NCBI GenBank assembly: GCA_963971405.1
Contig: OZ020490.1
Location: 15,277,464 to 15,341,463 of the forward strand
Length of the DNA: 64,000 nt
From: Psococerastis gibbosa
Taxonomy: Eukaryota; Arthropoda; Insecta; Psocodea; Psocidae
Direction: 5' to 3'
The stretch's first letter is position 1. The number at the start of each line of letters is the position of its first letter. Shown in pieces: positions 1-11,881 of this stretch. Made by a program: the position numbers and the translations under genes. The notes beneath the pieces are model-generated. The model had not been told where the DNA came from, made no database searches, and saw nothing but the letters and a program-made list of their open reading frames with translations.

Positions 1-553
1 AATTGGCTCCCCAAAATTAAGTACTTTTCATTTTTTTATTTAAGGAACTCATCAAGTTATTAAAAATTTGGCTCATCTAAGTTTTAGAAGACTATACTTC
101 GTGCATCATATAATCATATATAATAATAATATTTTTACTTTTCGGCTTTGTATTTTAGTTCTTCCAAAAATCCCTGAATACGCGAAATTTTAGTTCTGTC
201 TGGTATTTGTAAAAGAATTAAGGTACCAAAAAATTTAATATTTCCTATTATATAATTCCATGGGCCAAATCTCTAACGACTTGCTTTGTTAATAAAATAA
301 AAAAAATAAAAAGTCAATAAAAACAACCAATTTTGATGGGGTGCTCATTTTCTACGTAGGATGTCCTCTCAAGGCCGTAGCCAAGGGGGGGGGGGGTTCA
401 ACCCCCCTCCCCCCCCCCTCCCGAAATGAAATGGCTTGATACTACATAGAATTGGATTTTGAGAGGAAAAATAAAAACCACTATGTAATATCCAATAAAA
501 TTTCTAACCCCCCCCCCCGAAAAAAATCCTGGCTACGGCCTTGTGTCCTCTTA
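1..553. mobile_element. TTAA-flanked palindromic MITE, right part, interrupted by a poly-G MITE
   Basis: The window opens inside a copy of the family whose full copies lie at 7856-8254 and 56747-57120. The end GGGGTGCTCATTTTCTACGTA..TCCTCTTAA is split by the element at 370-543. TTAA at the end and a self-complementary body suggest a piggyBac-like MITE; this is inferred from ends only. Confidence 0.65.
370..543. mobile_element. Poly-G hAT-like MITE (family I)
   Basis: The ends are CAAGGCCGTAGCC and its reverse complement, flanked by a perfect 8-bp duplication TGTCCTCT (362-369 and 544-551). Two long C/G runs lie just inside the ends. Eight-bp duplications and a CAAGG end fit the hAT YARNG consensus. 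It is inserted in the preceding TTAA-type MITE. Confidence 0.8.
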
Positions 554-827
554 ACTCATTGTAATAACGGTCAGAAAGGTTCTTATGGAGCCAAATATCA
601 ATCATAATTCATTCCGCTTGCCTGAATTTCAAAGCTGTCAAAGATCACTTTTTAAAAATATGGCATAGCACCAGCAGAAAAGAATAACTTACTTGGGGAT
701 TTTTTTTTCAATCAATTAATTCCTGTGTTAAAATTAACGATATTCAAATTTTGTTAATGGTATTGTAAATTTTTGGAACATATCCATACCTACATAGTAC
801 ATATACCCTGACAGATAGCTGCGAGCC

Positions 828-970
828 TACTATGGCAATTAGTATATATTTACTTACTGCTGGGGTTAAAAATGTAAGTAAACCAATTTTGAATAGCACT
901 TTCCTTTATAAAAATATCTTGTTTACAGTTATCATGCCAGATTAAGATTAAAAATAATCGCCATAGTATG
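828..970. mobile_element. Short hairpin MITE (family R)
   Basis: Imperfect palindrome with outer ends TACTATGGC..CGCCATAGTA and an inner GGGGTTAAAAATGTAA motif followed by a TTGTTTAC segment. Other copies lie at about 6700, 11882, 20190, 32205, 40720 and 52571. Confidence 0.6.
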
Positions 971-1580
971 CCCACTGTTAGATGTATTGTACAATAGATT
1001 ACAAGACAAAAATTGAAAAACAGTAATTTTGAATCATTCACTATGGTGCCTACTTTGTAGCTATAAATAAATATTGTGTTATATGATGAGACTGTGACGA
1101 TTGTAGAAATTAAGTAGTCTTTTTAGTGTAGACTAATCTACGAAGAAAATAATTATTGTTGTAGTACCAAAATGGCATCTATACTGGCTTATTAAAAGCA
1201 GTGTTTCAATACATTTTGTGACTCGTTAAATTCGTATTATTATTTAAAACATTTATTAAATTATTATTTAGCATGGGTAGGTATTTTTCTCAGAGCGTAA
1301 CAGTGGAAATATAGCCTTTTTATTGACCGCGGGCTGCTCCTTATTTATGTAGTAGAAATGCTCTGTAGGGAACTTACGTAAACAAATTAAGAAAAAAAAA
1401 CAGCTTTTCCATTATTGGTTGTAACCGGCGTAGGTTGACATCGAGGCAGATTACCCGTTTGTCAATGGCCTGAAATTCATTGGAAAACTACATCACTAAT
1501 GTCCGAAAATCCAAGGGGTCGTTGGCGATTGAACACAGAACCATGGGTAGGCCTAGGTAAAAAAAATCCCTTCAGGACAT
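971..1580. other. AT-rich sequence, no recognised feature
   Basis: No coding region, RNA or repeat recognised. Confidence 0.5.
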
Positions 1581-1980
1581 TAATATTATATTATTTAACA
1601 AAGAGTTAGTTTGACTTACATTGTCTGTTGTGTTAAGGGTTATTAGAGGTGGGGCTACGCAGCCATCGAACAATTAGGGCGACGTTTCGGGAGTGGGGGT
1701 TACTACCATCATCAGGCTTAGTCCCAATAACGACTAATGGTAACTGGATGATTGACTCATTACTATTGTATTCTTCCCCGAATTATTGAGTAAATCTAAT
1801 CCTCTTGAGGATTCGAACTACCGTTCTCCCGATTGAAATGCAAGCTCAATAACCGTTCTTCCACGGCCCTATCCCTCTTCCCCTGACAACGGGCTCCGCC
1901 CTAATTGTTCGATGACTGACTATTGACTACTAACACAACAGTCAATGTAAGTATAACTAACCCTTTGTTAAATAATATTA
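1581..1980. mobile_element. Composite inverted-repeat element with tRNA-like and hammerhead-like segments (family X, copy 1)
   Basis: Inverted repeats of about 90 bp (1581-1672 and 1894-1980), with AACAAAG and ATCGAACAATTAGGGC shared by both arms. The minus strand carries CTGATGATGG..GAAACGTC (about 1682-1716) and a tRNA-like stretch with a TTCGAATCCTC B-box-like sequence (about 1795-1860). A second copy is at 45415-45872. The class is not assigned. Confidence 0.65.
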
Positions 1981-2332
1981 GACTATTGCCATTAACCTTT
2001 ACCAATATATTAATCCTAGACACGACATTTGCCGATTTTTTTTTTTTTGATAGATTTGTGAATTGAAACCCCGCACTGTCCTAGAAACTCGAAATCACAG
2101 CACGCGCCTGTTCTGAAAATATTTTACCCAGGCGTTCAAAGGGAATGAGAACAATTCAAAACCTCAAGAGTCCTGATTATCATCTTCGTTTCTATAGCAT
2201 ACCTGAAGGCTAAGGTACACATTCCAATGTCTCATCGGGGGGTGACTACCCTAGGACACACATTCCATCTTCATATCTGTTTGGTTGTCGAAAGGGATAA
2301 ATTAATAAGTAAATACTGCTGCATTTTACATA

Positions 2333-2540
2333 CTTACTTTTACTTTTTCGGGTCCGGGGTAGAGACTCCTTGTTTCTGGTCTCAGCCAACCTGACGCCAT
2401 CGTCGGTGCATGCACAAAAGAAGAGGAAGGTCTCTTCTCGGTGGTGAAAGGATTAGCCGCTAGATGTTTCCACTTAACGTTGCCCGAGGTGTCCACGTGT
2501 AAAAAACCGATCTTCGTGGAGGCTCCTTTCTTGTGCCCCT
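2333..2540 (-). mobile_element. Short retroposon with 12-bp target duplication
   Basis: A 208-bp insertion flanked by GCATTTTACATA at 2321-2332 and 2541-2552. On the minus strand it ends in a GAAAAAGTAAAAGTAAG A-rich tail, as expected of target-primed insertion. It encodes an open stretch containing GWLRPETRSLYPGP, perhaps the end of an unidentified LINE or a SINE built on one. Confidence 0.7.
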
Positions 2541-2570
2541 GCATTTTACATAATATATAGTACATCATTA

Positions 2571-3068
2571 AGGTGACCATTCACCCTGATTTTTCCAGGA
2601 GACTCCTGGTTTTTTGCCCTTTCTCCTGAGTTAATTTTTCTCTGGTTAATTTCCTGATTTTTTCATTTCAATTGGATTTTAGACAACATTTACTTTAACA
2701 AAATCTGATAATATCATCATCAGAAAAAGAAAAAGTAAAAAAAAAGTTCCCGCCAGAGTTTAGGTTTTGCAATGTTGGTTGAAAATTTTTGTAATAATTT
2801 TTTTTGGGAATACTTGACAAAGTTGTGTATTGTATGTATGAAACTATTTTCTTGTAGAAAAATAGACATCATCTTCAGATCGCATGATGGGGTGTTGGAG
2901 GGTCAGGTTTTGAGGTTCAAAATTTGGCTAAAAACTACGCATTTAGCATTTAATGTCTAAAAAAAATTTGAAGGTGCTCTCTCAAGAGTCAAGACTCCTT
3001 CAATGGGGGGGGGGGGGGGACTCGCTCAAATAATTTCCTGGATTTCACAATTCCATAAATGGTCACCT
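2571..3068. mobile_element. MITE with AGGTGACCATT ends
   Basis: Inverted ends AGGTGACCATT at 2571 and 3068 flanked by TA on both sides, fitting a Tc1/mariner-type MITE. The interior has a 14-base G run near 3005 and CCTGATTTTTCC/ATTTCCTGGATTT segments. It encodes no protein of note. Confidence 0.6.
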
Positions 3069-3070
3069 TA

Positions 3071-3388
3071 TACGTCATAAACAGGGTACTCTCACCTGTC
3101 GTATAAAGAAGGATAAGCACAGGAAATTATAAATTACGATATTGGTTGGTAGGTATATATACCACAATACTATGGATCTTCTAATCTGTAACATTGTAAC
3201 ACAACGTCACAGTGTAGTAAGTTGATGCCATTTCATGTGGAATTCTAATTATCATGACTTATCCAGAATATGACGAGTAAACCCTTCCGAACAGGACAAG
3301 TAAATTTAAAAAATAATAACAATAATAGGCTAAAAAATGTATTAGTTAACCAATATACATAAAATATCCATATGTTGGGGGGGGGGGG
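3071..3388. other. No recognised feature; poly-G run near 3377
   Basis: AT-rich; nothing recognised beyond a 12-base G run that abuts the next element. Confidence 0.4.
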
Positions 3389-3825
3389 CAGGCGCGGATC
3401 TAGAATGAGACCAAGAAGGGGGCTAAGATTAAATACGAATAAAAACGATTAATTGCAAACAATTGCCAATATAATCAGAGGTGGTCCCAGACCTCTTAAA
3501 AGGGGGAGGCACTTGTCAGTGGCGTAACGATAGGTTTTCCGAAGGGGGCGGTGTATAATTTGGCGCCCCTCCGGCCTCCAACCATTTTCATAAAAGTGTA
3601 TAAAATGGGGAAAGCCGTTCTCAAGGACGTACGCAGCTTTTAAATTAATGACTTTAGTGTCCTTTGCGCATGAACCGCAGGTTTCGAAAATATGAAAAGA
3701 GGCCCGGGGGTTTACCACCGGGAGAAATGTTTGGAAAAATAGGGCTGAAATATTGGGGTTTTACACATTTTGAGGAACCTAAGGGGGGGAGCTATAGCAC
3801 CCCCGCCCCCGTAGATCCGCGCCCG
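3389..3825. mobile_element. Poly-G MITE, family II (CAGGCGCGGATCTAG ends)
   Basis: The left end CAGGCGCGGATCTAG and right end GTAGATCCGCGCC are inverted copies. A better-preserved copy with target duplication is at 49808-50089. Internal GTGGCGTAACG at about 3518 suggests a further nested poly-G element. Confidence 0.6.
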
Positions 3826-5102
3826 GATGTACCTACTATCATACTATCACGTCAGTCTTATACGTGGCCAGGTGTTGCAGGATTGTGTTCCGAATGAATT
3901 GAACCAACGGTTCTGCGGCGTGGAATAAACTACAAGTACATTTGTTTAAAAACTAGCCTTTCTATGCTAATCTCTGTGAGACTTGAGCGTAACTTTATAG
4001 CAATTACAAGGCCGTACCTGGATTTACAGGATTGCTCTGTTTTACATGAATGTACCACAAATCAGTATAACTAAGTGCAACCTGCAAATTATAAGACCAG
4101 CAATCGTGGTCTTTATAAGGTGAGCGTAGGTACTACCCGACGATAAAAACTTGATCTCTTTGCAGGAAAGCTAACTATGGTGAGCAGAGTTCAGGTTGAT
4201 GTAGTGCAAGTACTGAAGATGTTAGTGTGGTACATGGGAAGGTCATTACAGCAGATAGATGACACTTGTTTTGTGACCATTCACGTTTCATCATAAATTC
4301 ATTAATAATGGTCCATGGTGTCTCCTCTTAAGTAAGATTGACGAAGAATTCTGTCAAAGCAATCGGTAGGGTGGCGCTTACTCTTCTTCTTCCCCTTAGT
4401 ACCACGTGCGCAGCGTGGGGAGGGGGGGGGGGCTCGCCCCCAACCCATTTCCTGAACTCGCTCCGGCCGGACGTTAACGCCTTGAGCTCGGCCATTGTTT
4501 TCCCTCTTGCTCCGGCGAGTTGTTCAATGCTTTCCTCAAGGGTTGTCCTCGGTCTTGGCGCTTACTCTTACTGTATAAAAACCCCATAGTGGGAAGCAGT
4601 GGCTATACGCCCCCGAAAAGCAGACCTTGCTATTTCACTATCCAGGGCAACAAGTCTTCCAGCGCCCCCTACCAATGGTGGACGCAGAGGCGGTCATGAC
4701 CTCCAAAAATTTGAAAAAGGCGGCATAATGACAACTTAATTTTTTTAAACATGAAATATGAAAATTGTTATTGTAATTTACATCTTTAATGGTTTTGTAT
4801 GTGCCAACCAGTACTGTCCAGAAAAATGAAATCAGTTACTTAAATCAAATACCGTATTGTTTTTATTCTCAGTTTATACCTGAGGCGGCATTTTGAGGGA
4901 TGACACTCTCCTAACCTAAAAGCTGTGTCCGCCACTGCCCCCTACCCCATTAAAACAAATTGACGCGAAAGGAAATTGTAAGAAATACTTGAATTCTGAC
5001 CTAGGCCTACTTAATGTCTTACTCATTTAAACACTTAAGCAAACATACACTGTCCTAACTGAATCAAATTGAGCAAAGCACAAAAGCAATTGGCGTCGTT
5101 CC
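3826..5102. other. Mostly unrecognised; possible LINE 3' remnant on minus strand near 4335-4600
   Basis: On the minus strand the region 4600 to 4335 reads a short acidic/basic stretch (MAELKALTSGRSEFRKW) followed by GGGGAAGAAGAAGAG, resembling a LINE 3' end. It is too short for a firm call. Nothing else was recognised. Confidence 0.3.
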
Positions 5103-5228
5103 CAGGGACGGATCGAGGCTCCAGCCCATTTTTTTTAAAGGGGGGGGGGAGGTAGTTAAGAGCGCAATAAATTAACTTACAATAGATTTACTAAATCTGA
5201 TTCCTGATCCTTCCTGTATCCGTCTATG
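5103..5228. mobile_element. Poly-G hAT-like MITE, family III
   Basis: Starts CAGGGACGGATC and ends GTATCCGTCTATG, flanked by a perfect 8-bp duplication GTCGTTCC (5095-5102 and 5229-5236). A 9-base G run lies inside. A second copy is at 41399-41557. Confidence 0.78.
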
Positions 5229-5379
5229 GTCGTTCCATATCCCCTTGAGAGGATAACATTATGGAGCTAATAATACTGGCACCTCAAAATCCAATGCTTA
5301 ATATAATATATTAAATGGACAAAAGAGAACTCAGCCTCTCTTGAGACACATACGAGTATATATATTCGTTCGTAAGTAG

Positions 5380-5770
5380 ATTAGGGCCTCGTTAATCCGG
5401 AAAGACAAAGGCAAGACCTTTTTCGGATTATACGAGGAGTATGCCATATTTAATGGTAATAAAACACTACGTGTTGAACCTTAGTTTCTTTAATAAATTT
5501 TTAAATTGAAGTATAAAGAAAAAAATATACACGCTCAAAATTACAACCATGTAAGAAAAACAGTACGGTATAAATATTTTAAAATAAAACTTTAGTTAGT
5601 TCTTGAAAAAGTCGACGCACTGGCTTATGGCAGTCCGCACCTACATCTATACACCCACCCGCCTCCCCCTGGGGGAGTTCCGCACGAAACCCACTGCTCC
5701 CGGATCCCCTGGATCCCGGATGACAGCGATCACCGAACAAGCCGGAGTCCGGATTAACGAGGCTCTACTG
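5380..5770. mobile_element. Pogo/Tigger-like MITE
   Basis: Ends GCCTCGTTAATCCGGA (about 5386) and TCCGGATTAACGAGGC (about 5747-5763), followed by TCTACTG, match the CAGTAGARCCTCGTTAATCC type of pogo/Tigger terminal repeat. No intact transposase was found. Confidence 0.6.
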
Positions 5771-6045
5771 AAGTTAATTTTATAAATTTTCATTCAGAGA
5801 AAGACCTCTCATATGTGACACCGATAGAGAAATAAATTGTCAAACAGTGTATAAGTCGTAATTGCAGGTAGGCAGGCTGCTCCCCATGTATAGTATAATT
5901 TGTTTTTTAAAAAAAATGTCTTTTCAAGTAGAAGATTTTTTTTTCATACATCATATTACAGGGTATTTTTATTTGTTTGGGTTTCCATGAACTTTTACTT
6001 GTGGAATTTTCAGTCCCCAGTAACTTTCATGGTAGAACTGCTGTA

Positions 6046-6220
6046 CAAGGCCGTAGCCAGGATTTTTTTCGGGGGGGGGGGGTGGTTTAGAAATTTCTTT
6101 GGGTATTACATAGTGGTTTTTATTTTTCCTCTCAAAATCCGATTCTATCTAGTATCAAGCCATTTCATTTGGGGTGGGGGGGTTTGAACCCCCCATGAAC
6201 CCCCCTTGGCTACGGCCTTG
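6046..6220. mobile_element. Poly-G hAT-like MITE (family I)
   Basis: A 175-bp element with CAAGGCCGTAGCC ends and a perfect 8-bp duplication CTGCTGTA (6038-6045 and 6221-6228). It is essentially the inverse orientation of the copy at 370-543, including the internal TACATAGTGG and ATGGCTTGATAC-type segments. Confidence 0.85.
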
Positions 6221-6699
6221 CTGCTGTATATACCTAAAATTGAAGATACCTTTAAATATGACGCATAGGTCATAGGACGTAGAATACTTATTCTACAACT
6301 TGAATATACTAAATCTGAAATAACTAGCTTGTATTAGTAAATTTCATAAACATTAAAAATTCAATAAATACGCATCAGATTTTGGGGTGCCAATTTCCTA
6401 TGTTCCAAATCCACTTTGGTCCAGAACTTATCTTCGACTAAGAACTGATAAAACTTAATGTAGACCACTAGACCAATGGTTTTTGATTCGGTGACATGTC
6501 GAAAACTGCTATCCATTAAGGCACTTAAAGATTACTATCCAGTAGCCAATTAGGATTATTGTAAAGAGTTCATTCATTTTCAGTTAACTCAACGATAGGT
6601 TGGAAGCAACTTCCTATATTTTTATGAGTGTGTTATAATTCTGCTGGGTTGCTGCAAACCTTCTTGGTTCCACTATTTTGGAGTTCTCCGCCCTGTATT
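6221..6699. other. No recognised feature
   Basis: AT-rich sequence without coding or repeat assignment. Confidence 0.5.
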
Positions 6700-6832
6700 A
6701 ACGTATTCCCAGGGTTAAAAATGTAAACAAAACAATTTTGAATACGGTAGCACTTTTAATTGTAAAGTTATCTTGTTTACATTTTTAATCCCAGGTTAAG
6801 ATTAAAAATAATCGCCACAGTACATCAAAATA
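6700..6832. mobile_element. Short hairpin MITE (family R)
   Basis: Contains GGGTTAAAAATGTAAAC, TTGTTTACATTTTTAATCCC and the AATAATCGCCA end, as in the other R copies. Confidence 0.6.
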
Positions 6833-7151
6833 TGTAAACATAAAAAAATCTGACTGGTTGTCATGATGTTTTTTTATTTACTGTTACCTTTCGCAAGATA
6901 AAGATAGGCTACGATATCACTTCAAGGGTTCTGACCGGTCAGCTATATAGCGAGTCGTTGCGTTTTCCCCTACCTATAAGGATTGAATAAGGTACATAAC
7001 ACAGTCATATGAGAACCGGACAGAAAAATATTCTTTTTATGCATCAAACCCCCCCCCCCCCCCCAAAGTCTCAAAAAAAAAAATAATTTGCTTGACAATT
7101 GACAGTACAGCAGAAATACAGAATCCAAGGCGCTGAAAAAAAAAATGAATA

Positions 7152-7735
7152 TTAAGAGAGTAAGTCCCGTAGGAAATTAACAGCCCGAAATTTAATTATT
7201 TAATAGGTACCGGTACTTTTTTTATTTATTTAAATAACTAAGGGAGTTATTAAAATATTGCTTCAAATAAGTTGATTGTTGAAGAAGACTACATTATGCA
7301 TCGTACTTATACGAGTATATGTCATTGTTCATGGGTAAATTGTAAGAGTGGGCCGAAAGGCCCAAAATTAGCCAATATAGAAAATAAAGACAATTTTCTT
7401 TCTTTCTTTCTTCTTTGTGTTAACTGATGTAGGGCACACACGGGCGTTTACCCAGTGGCGTGATTTTTAGGAAATAGTTAAATAAAATTTAATGTAATGT
7501 AAATACACGATTCATTGATTTGATTCATCATGTAATAGGGTATTACTAATTTTTGGTTATCATTTTTATGACAAAACTACGGTACCAAAAATGTAAAATA
7601 CCCTATTATATGATGCATGAAATAGTCTTCTACAACTTAAATGAGCCACATCTATAAAAATCTTGCTCTGTTAATAAAATAAAAAATAAGAAGCCAGTAA
7701 ATTCAACTGATTTTAGAGTACCCATTTCCACTTTC
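7152..7735. mobile_element. Degenerate TTAA-type palindromic MITE with insertion
   Basis: The left part (CCCGTAGGAAATTAACAGCCCG) matches the copy at 34973-35352. The right part (AAAATACCCTATTATATGATGCATGAAATAGTCTTC) mirrors the left body. It is interrupted by the short (TTTC)n-tailed element at 7334-7413. Confidence 0.5.
7334..7413 (+). mobile_element. Very short SINE-like element with (TTTC)n tail (family K)
   Basis: The core GTAAGAGTGGGCCGAAAGGC followed by GCC..GAAAATAAAGACAATT and a TTTC repeat recurs inverted at 19918-20020. Length and tail suggest a small retroposon. The GGGCCGAAAGGCCC segment is a perfect small hairpin. Confidence 0.5.
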
Positions 7736-7855
7736 CTTCGTGAAAGTATTTAATTATATTAAAAATTTCCGTATTGGGCCTCTCTAAAATAAATATCCTT
7801 GTTACAGATAGTGTACTAAATACTAGAATTACTAGTTCTACTAAAATACATTCGT

Positions 7856-8254
7856 TAAGAGGATATGTCACGTAGAAAATTGGCACCCCAAAATTAAATA
7901 CTTTTCATTTTTTACTTAATTAACTCAGCAAGTTATTAAAAATTTCGCTCATCTAAGTTGTAGAAGACTACTTCGTGCATCATATAATTGGATATTTTTA
8001 CTTTTCGGTTTTGTAGTTCTTCCAAAAATCGCAGAATACGCGAAATTTTAGTCCTGTCTGGTATGCATGACAGAACTAAGGTGCCAAATATTTAATATTT
8101 CCTATTATACATGAAGCGTGAAATAGTCTACAACTTCCATTAGCCCAATGATAAATCTTTAATGACTTGCTCTGTTAATGAAATAAAAACATAAAAAGTC
8201 AATAAAAACAACAAATTTTGGGGTGCTCATTTTCTACGTAGCATATCCTCTTAA
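7856..8254. mobile_element. Full palindromic MITE with TTAA flanks
   Basis: Left end GAGGATATGTCACGTAGAAA and right end mirror each other and are bounded by TTAA at both sides. The body is also partly self-complementary around the CATCATATAAT segments. The TTAA boundary suggests piggyBac-type target sites. Confidence 0.7.
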
Positions 8255-8640
8255 GAGAAACAACAAGATGAGATAGAGATTATTAGAAGGGGTCTCCTAA
8301 GTGCCATAATTAGGTTCCCACGTTTACCCGGACGAAAAGGTAGGTGCAATACACGCAAATTAGAGAAACAATCGAGCGTGGGCGTATTCACGAGCATACC
8401 GAGTGACATCTTAAAGCGGGTCCGCTGAAGGCTGTGTCTACCTCGCTAGTCACACTTTGGTCATTTTTGTCGCCATCTTACAAAGGCGAATGACGTCAGA
8501 TCAGGAAAGGATATAGGCTTAAGGTGATTGACCTTTATTACGCCATGTTGAATCATGCACGAGCAAGTCGAAAGAAATATCCAGTCTACTACCCCATAGA
8601 CAATAGACTACCCGACAACGATAGGATGCCACGTGGAAAA
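8255..8640. other. No recognised feature
   Basis: Low-complexity intergenic sequence; nothing recognised. Confidence 0.5.
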
Positions 8641-8770
8641 CCTATAAAAATCGAATAAACAAAGTGTTCCATGTGCTCATTGTGAAAAAATTACTTGGTA
8701 AAGTTTTACGTTAAAATACAAAAAAAAACACACACAACCGGTTTCGGCTCACGCCATCGTCAAGTGTAAG
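8640..8770 (-). mobile_element. Possible Penelope-like 3' fragment
   Basis: On the minus strand TTGACGATGGCGTGAGCCGAAACCGG has the same layout (TGATGG, short stem, GCCGAAACCGGT) as the Penelope-like 3' ends at 51170 and 62250. No coding part is attached. Confidence 0.35.
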
Positions 8771-8921
8771 AAAACAGGAAAAACCCAACAAGCAAGGTAA
8801 AAATACATTGTCAAGATACGCACAGTATAGCGTATAGTAAACAAATAAACAATATATAAAAGAGGTGGTAGCCCCAACAACGGAGAACTACTTAAAAAGG
8901 TTATGTAATTAAGTAAAGTTT

Positions 8922-9172
8922 CAGGCACGTAGCCAGGGAGGGGGCTGAAGCCCCTCCCGAAATGTAAAAAAAAGGGGAACATAACTATTTTTTAGTTTAT
9001 TTATATTTGTTCTCGCTCGATCCAGTGTATATACAGTAGATTCGATAGTGCAAGATACTTCCGCAGATTACGGAGGACTTGACTCACCGTTTTACTGGGG
9101 GTTTTTCATACCCTCCCCCCCAACCCCCTGATAGTTAGCCCCTCCCGAAATAAAATCCTGTCTACGTGCTTG
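8922..9172. mobile_element. Poly-G hAT-like MITE (family I, long variant)
   Basis: Ends CAGGCACGTAGCCAGG and CCTGTCTACGTGCTTG, with a perfect 8-bp duplication TAAAGTTT (8914-8921 and 9173-9180). G/C runs lie inside both ends. The interior differs from the 175-bp copies. Confidence 0.8.
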
Positions 9173-10000
9173 TAAAGTTTTGTTTTCAATCCTAGCTTCT
9201 CTTATTGGCAATAAGTTGAGTCTTTCTCTAATTTATGGAACTTTAAAAAAAAAAACCGCAGCCCTTAAATGTCGTGTGAAAAGCCCCTCTAAAAGGTTCT
9301 GTAACGGGGCTCAGTAGTCCTAAAAAAGGCCTGAAATAGAATACGGTGCATTTGATTGAAGGAGGTACAGGCACACAAAGCAAACGAGCTTGAGATTAGG
9401 GGGGGTCAGACTGGCTTAATTATAGCCCATTTAATTATAATCGTCATAGCCAGGGAAATTCAACATCTGCCCGCCTCTGTTGGCAAGCAGTCTGCAAATT
9501 CCGCCATTTTGTGCGTGTGTGTTGCGAAAAACGTTTGTAATTTACAGTGGCGTAACTGTAGCCACTGGCTGATTTGGATGGGCGTAGCTAGAATTGGATC
9601 CATGGAGGGAGGGGGGGGGGCACACGCAAAAGTTCGATTAAATCGAATGGTTTCGCGGGTTTATTTGAATTTTTTGGCAATAAACATTAAAATCATATTC
9701 ATTAAATTATGTAGTTTAAATTACCAGCACTTGTTTATATTGTGTAAATTCATCAGAGAACGTACAACTCTCTAGTGTTAATTCGTCAAATCAGGGGGGT
9801 CATTTATGTAAATTCATAGGATAGTTAAAAATAATAATAATGGAATGAAACTCAACTTTTCAACAAAGAAATTATCTCTTTGCATACAACTTGTGATCCC
9901 CCCCCCCCTTAAATTTTCCCCTGTGATAAAAAATAGTGAAATACCCAGAGGTGGATTATACCCGGTGTGGGGTCCCGCCCCACCCTTACTCACCCGCAAT
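9173..10000. repeat. Sequence with poly-G element remnants
   Basis: Contains GTGGCGTAACTGTAGCC (9547), a 10-base G run (about 9611), a 12-base C run (about 9897) and a GGGTCCCGCCCC end-like stretch, all typical of the poly-G MITEs nearby. Boundaries and duplications could not be resolved. Confidence 0.35.
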
Positions 10001-11560
10001 TTCTAACTTAATTGAAATAACAGTGTTCTGTACTGTAGAGCGGTGACGTATCGGCGATTTACGCATCTTTTATGGCAGACAGTCCGCCGCGAGGCTAAAA
10101 CAAGATATAAAATTTAATTAATAATATAAAATTATAAATTTGTGCTTTCATAATAAGTCACTGTTTCGTTCTTAAGAAAATACGATATATTGTACTGTAG
10201 TATTATATCGCATATTATAATTCTGACATTACACTGAAGTAGGCTGAAGAGGCGACCTTCGCGTTACAACCGAAATTAGAGGTTCTATAGAAAAATCTGG
10301 ACTTGGTGGGGTTCGAACAGACCTATGCCCCTTGTCTGTGACGACGACGATTCGACGAAGACCATACGATGCCCCTGCAAGGCTTATAAATTGTGGGTTC
10401 CAGATTTTTCCAGATCTTCTAATGTCCAACCTGTTAGAAATGCAAATATACAAACATCAAGTTTATCTTTACCCAGAATGTCAGTAAGTTTTTATTGCAA
10501 GTTATTGCAACTTATTATTATTAGCTTATTTGTCTTCTTATAGCTTTATATTTTAGTTTTAGTTGTAGTAAAAGGGTGCCCGGCACAAACTCGTCCAAAG
10601 GGTCCCCTGATATATCTCTAAAATCGTTGAAATCTCTTTTTGACGGAAATACATTTATTTTTTACTTTTTGTTGCTATCTTAATTATGTTTTGACTCAAC
10701 CACGCGGCAAACCGCATCCTATAAAAGAGCCCTTATCGTCCGGCACACCCTTCTTCCATTGTTCTTGCATACAATCCAGGGAGGAAACCAGGATTTTGGC
10801 CAATCCTTGACAACTAGGTACTGTTGGTCTGGATGTCTCTCCGGGGGAAAGGGGGTTACTGGGCCTATTGGGTAAATACGGCACTGGTAATAACTAAACC
10901 CCCAACATTTTGCCCCTGTATTTTCAAAACTCTCCAGAATTTCGTCTAGACTTATTCACACTACATTTATTATTATTTTTTTCCCGGCCGGCTTTTGTCC
11001 GGGAGACAATGTGTCCGACTTCGACAGGGTCGGATTCAATGTCCACTTCTCTACCTCAGCCTCAGAATTATTCTTGACAAACCTACACAATCTTGAGCAT
11101 CAGTGAGACAGCCGGACAATCCTTCTTTACAGCCAAGACAACAATAAAAATACCAGGCGCTTCTCAACAGTTAGTCGTGCCCAAAGTTCTACAACACTAC
11201 GACTATTTTGCCAACTATTAGTTTTAACATTATTTGCTCGAATTTCGATAGAAAACATCGGTAAAAGATTGTATAAACATAGCATGGTTCGAACAAAATA
11301 TGTGAAATGTCAAATTGTATTAAAATAGAAGTTTTTTAATGTAATTAATTAAATATTGATGAAAATGTGAGGAATTGAGCGGGCTTAGGCGTGATGAGGA
11401 GCTCTCATCGGCTCCAAGGAGGTATACAAAAAAAGAGGGCGAAGAGGAAGAGAATCAAAACAGGGTCCTTATCCGACTCTTTGGACAGTACTCATCGAGT
11501 CTCTTGACTACAGTCGAGTGAGTCAGAATGATTCAGCAAGAAAAGTTTTAACGGGGGTTC
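10001..11560. other. No confidently recognised feature
   Basis: A weakly tRNA-like GGGGTTCGAAC appears at 10308, beside a local inverted repeat of AAAAATCTGGA (about 10290 and 10406). This might be a decayed SINE. The rest is unassigned. Confidence 0.35.
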
Positions 11561-11675
11561 CAAAAAATCTGGCAGTCCTTAGCTTGCTTTTGTTGCTGGG
11601 GAGCCTCCTTTCAATGGACATAGTATTGCGGTCAGTACCGAATTCGGTTAACTATCTAGAGTGAAATCCGAGTTT

Positions 11676-11800
11676 GTTTTAGCAACCTAGTAAGCCTGGC
11701 GGGGGGAGTGAATCTGTTTATTAACTTGAGGCACCCTAAGGGCAGACTACTACACCTCGGCGAGTTAAATCCGAGTGAATTACTTGGTCGCCCCTACGTT
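11676..11800 (-). repeat. Partial copy of dispersed repeat H
   Basis: Shares AAGCCTGGCGGGGGGAGTGA, a TTAACTTGAGGCACCCTAA segment and a GGGCAGACTACT segment with the fuller copies at 35620-35982, 40141-40494 and 54011-54274. Confidence 0.6.
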
Positions 11801-11881
11801 GCTCTGGGCAACTTGTGGGGAGAATTGAAATATCTAGGTAGCCTACCTAGACTTTGTATTTTTTGATTTTTGTCCTTTTCC

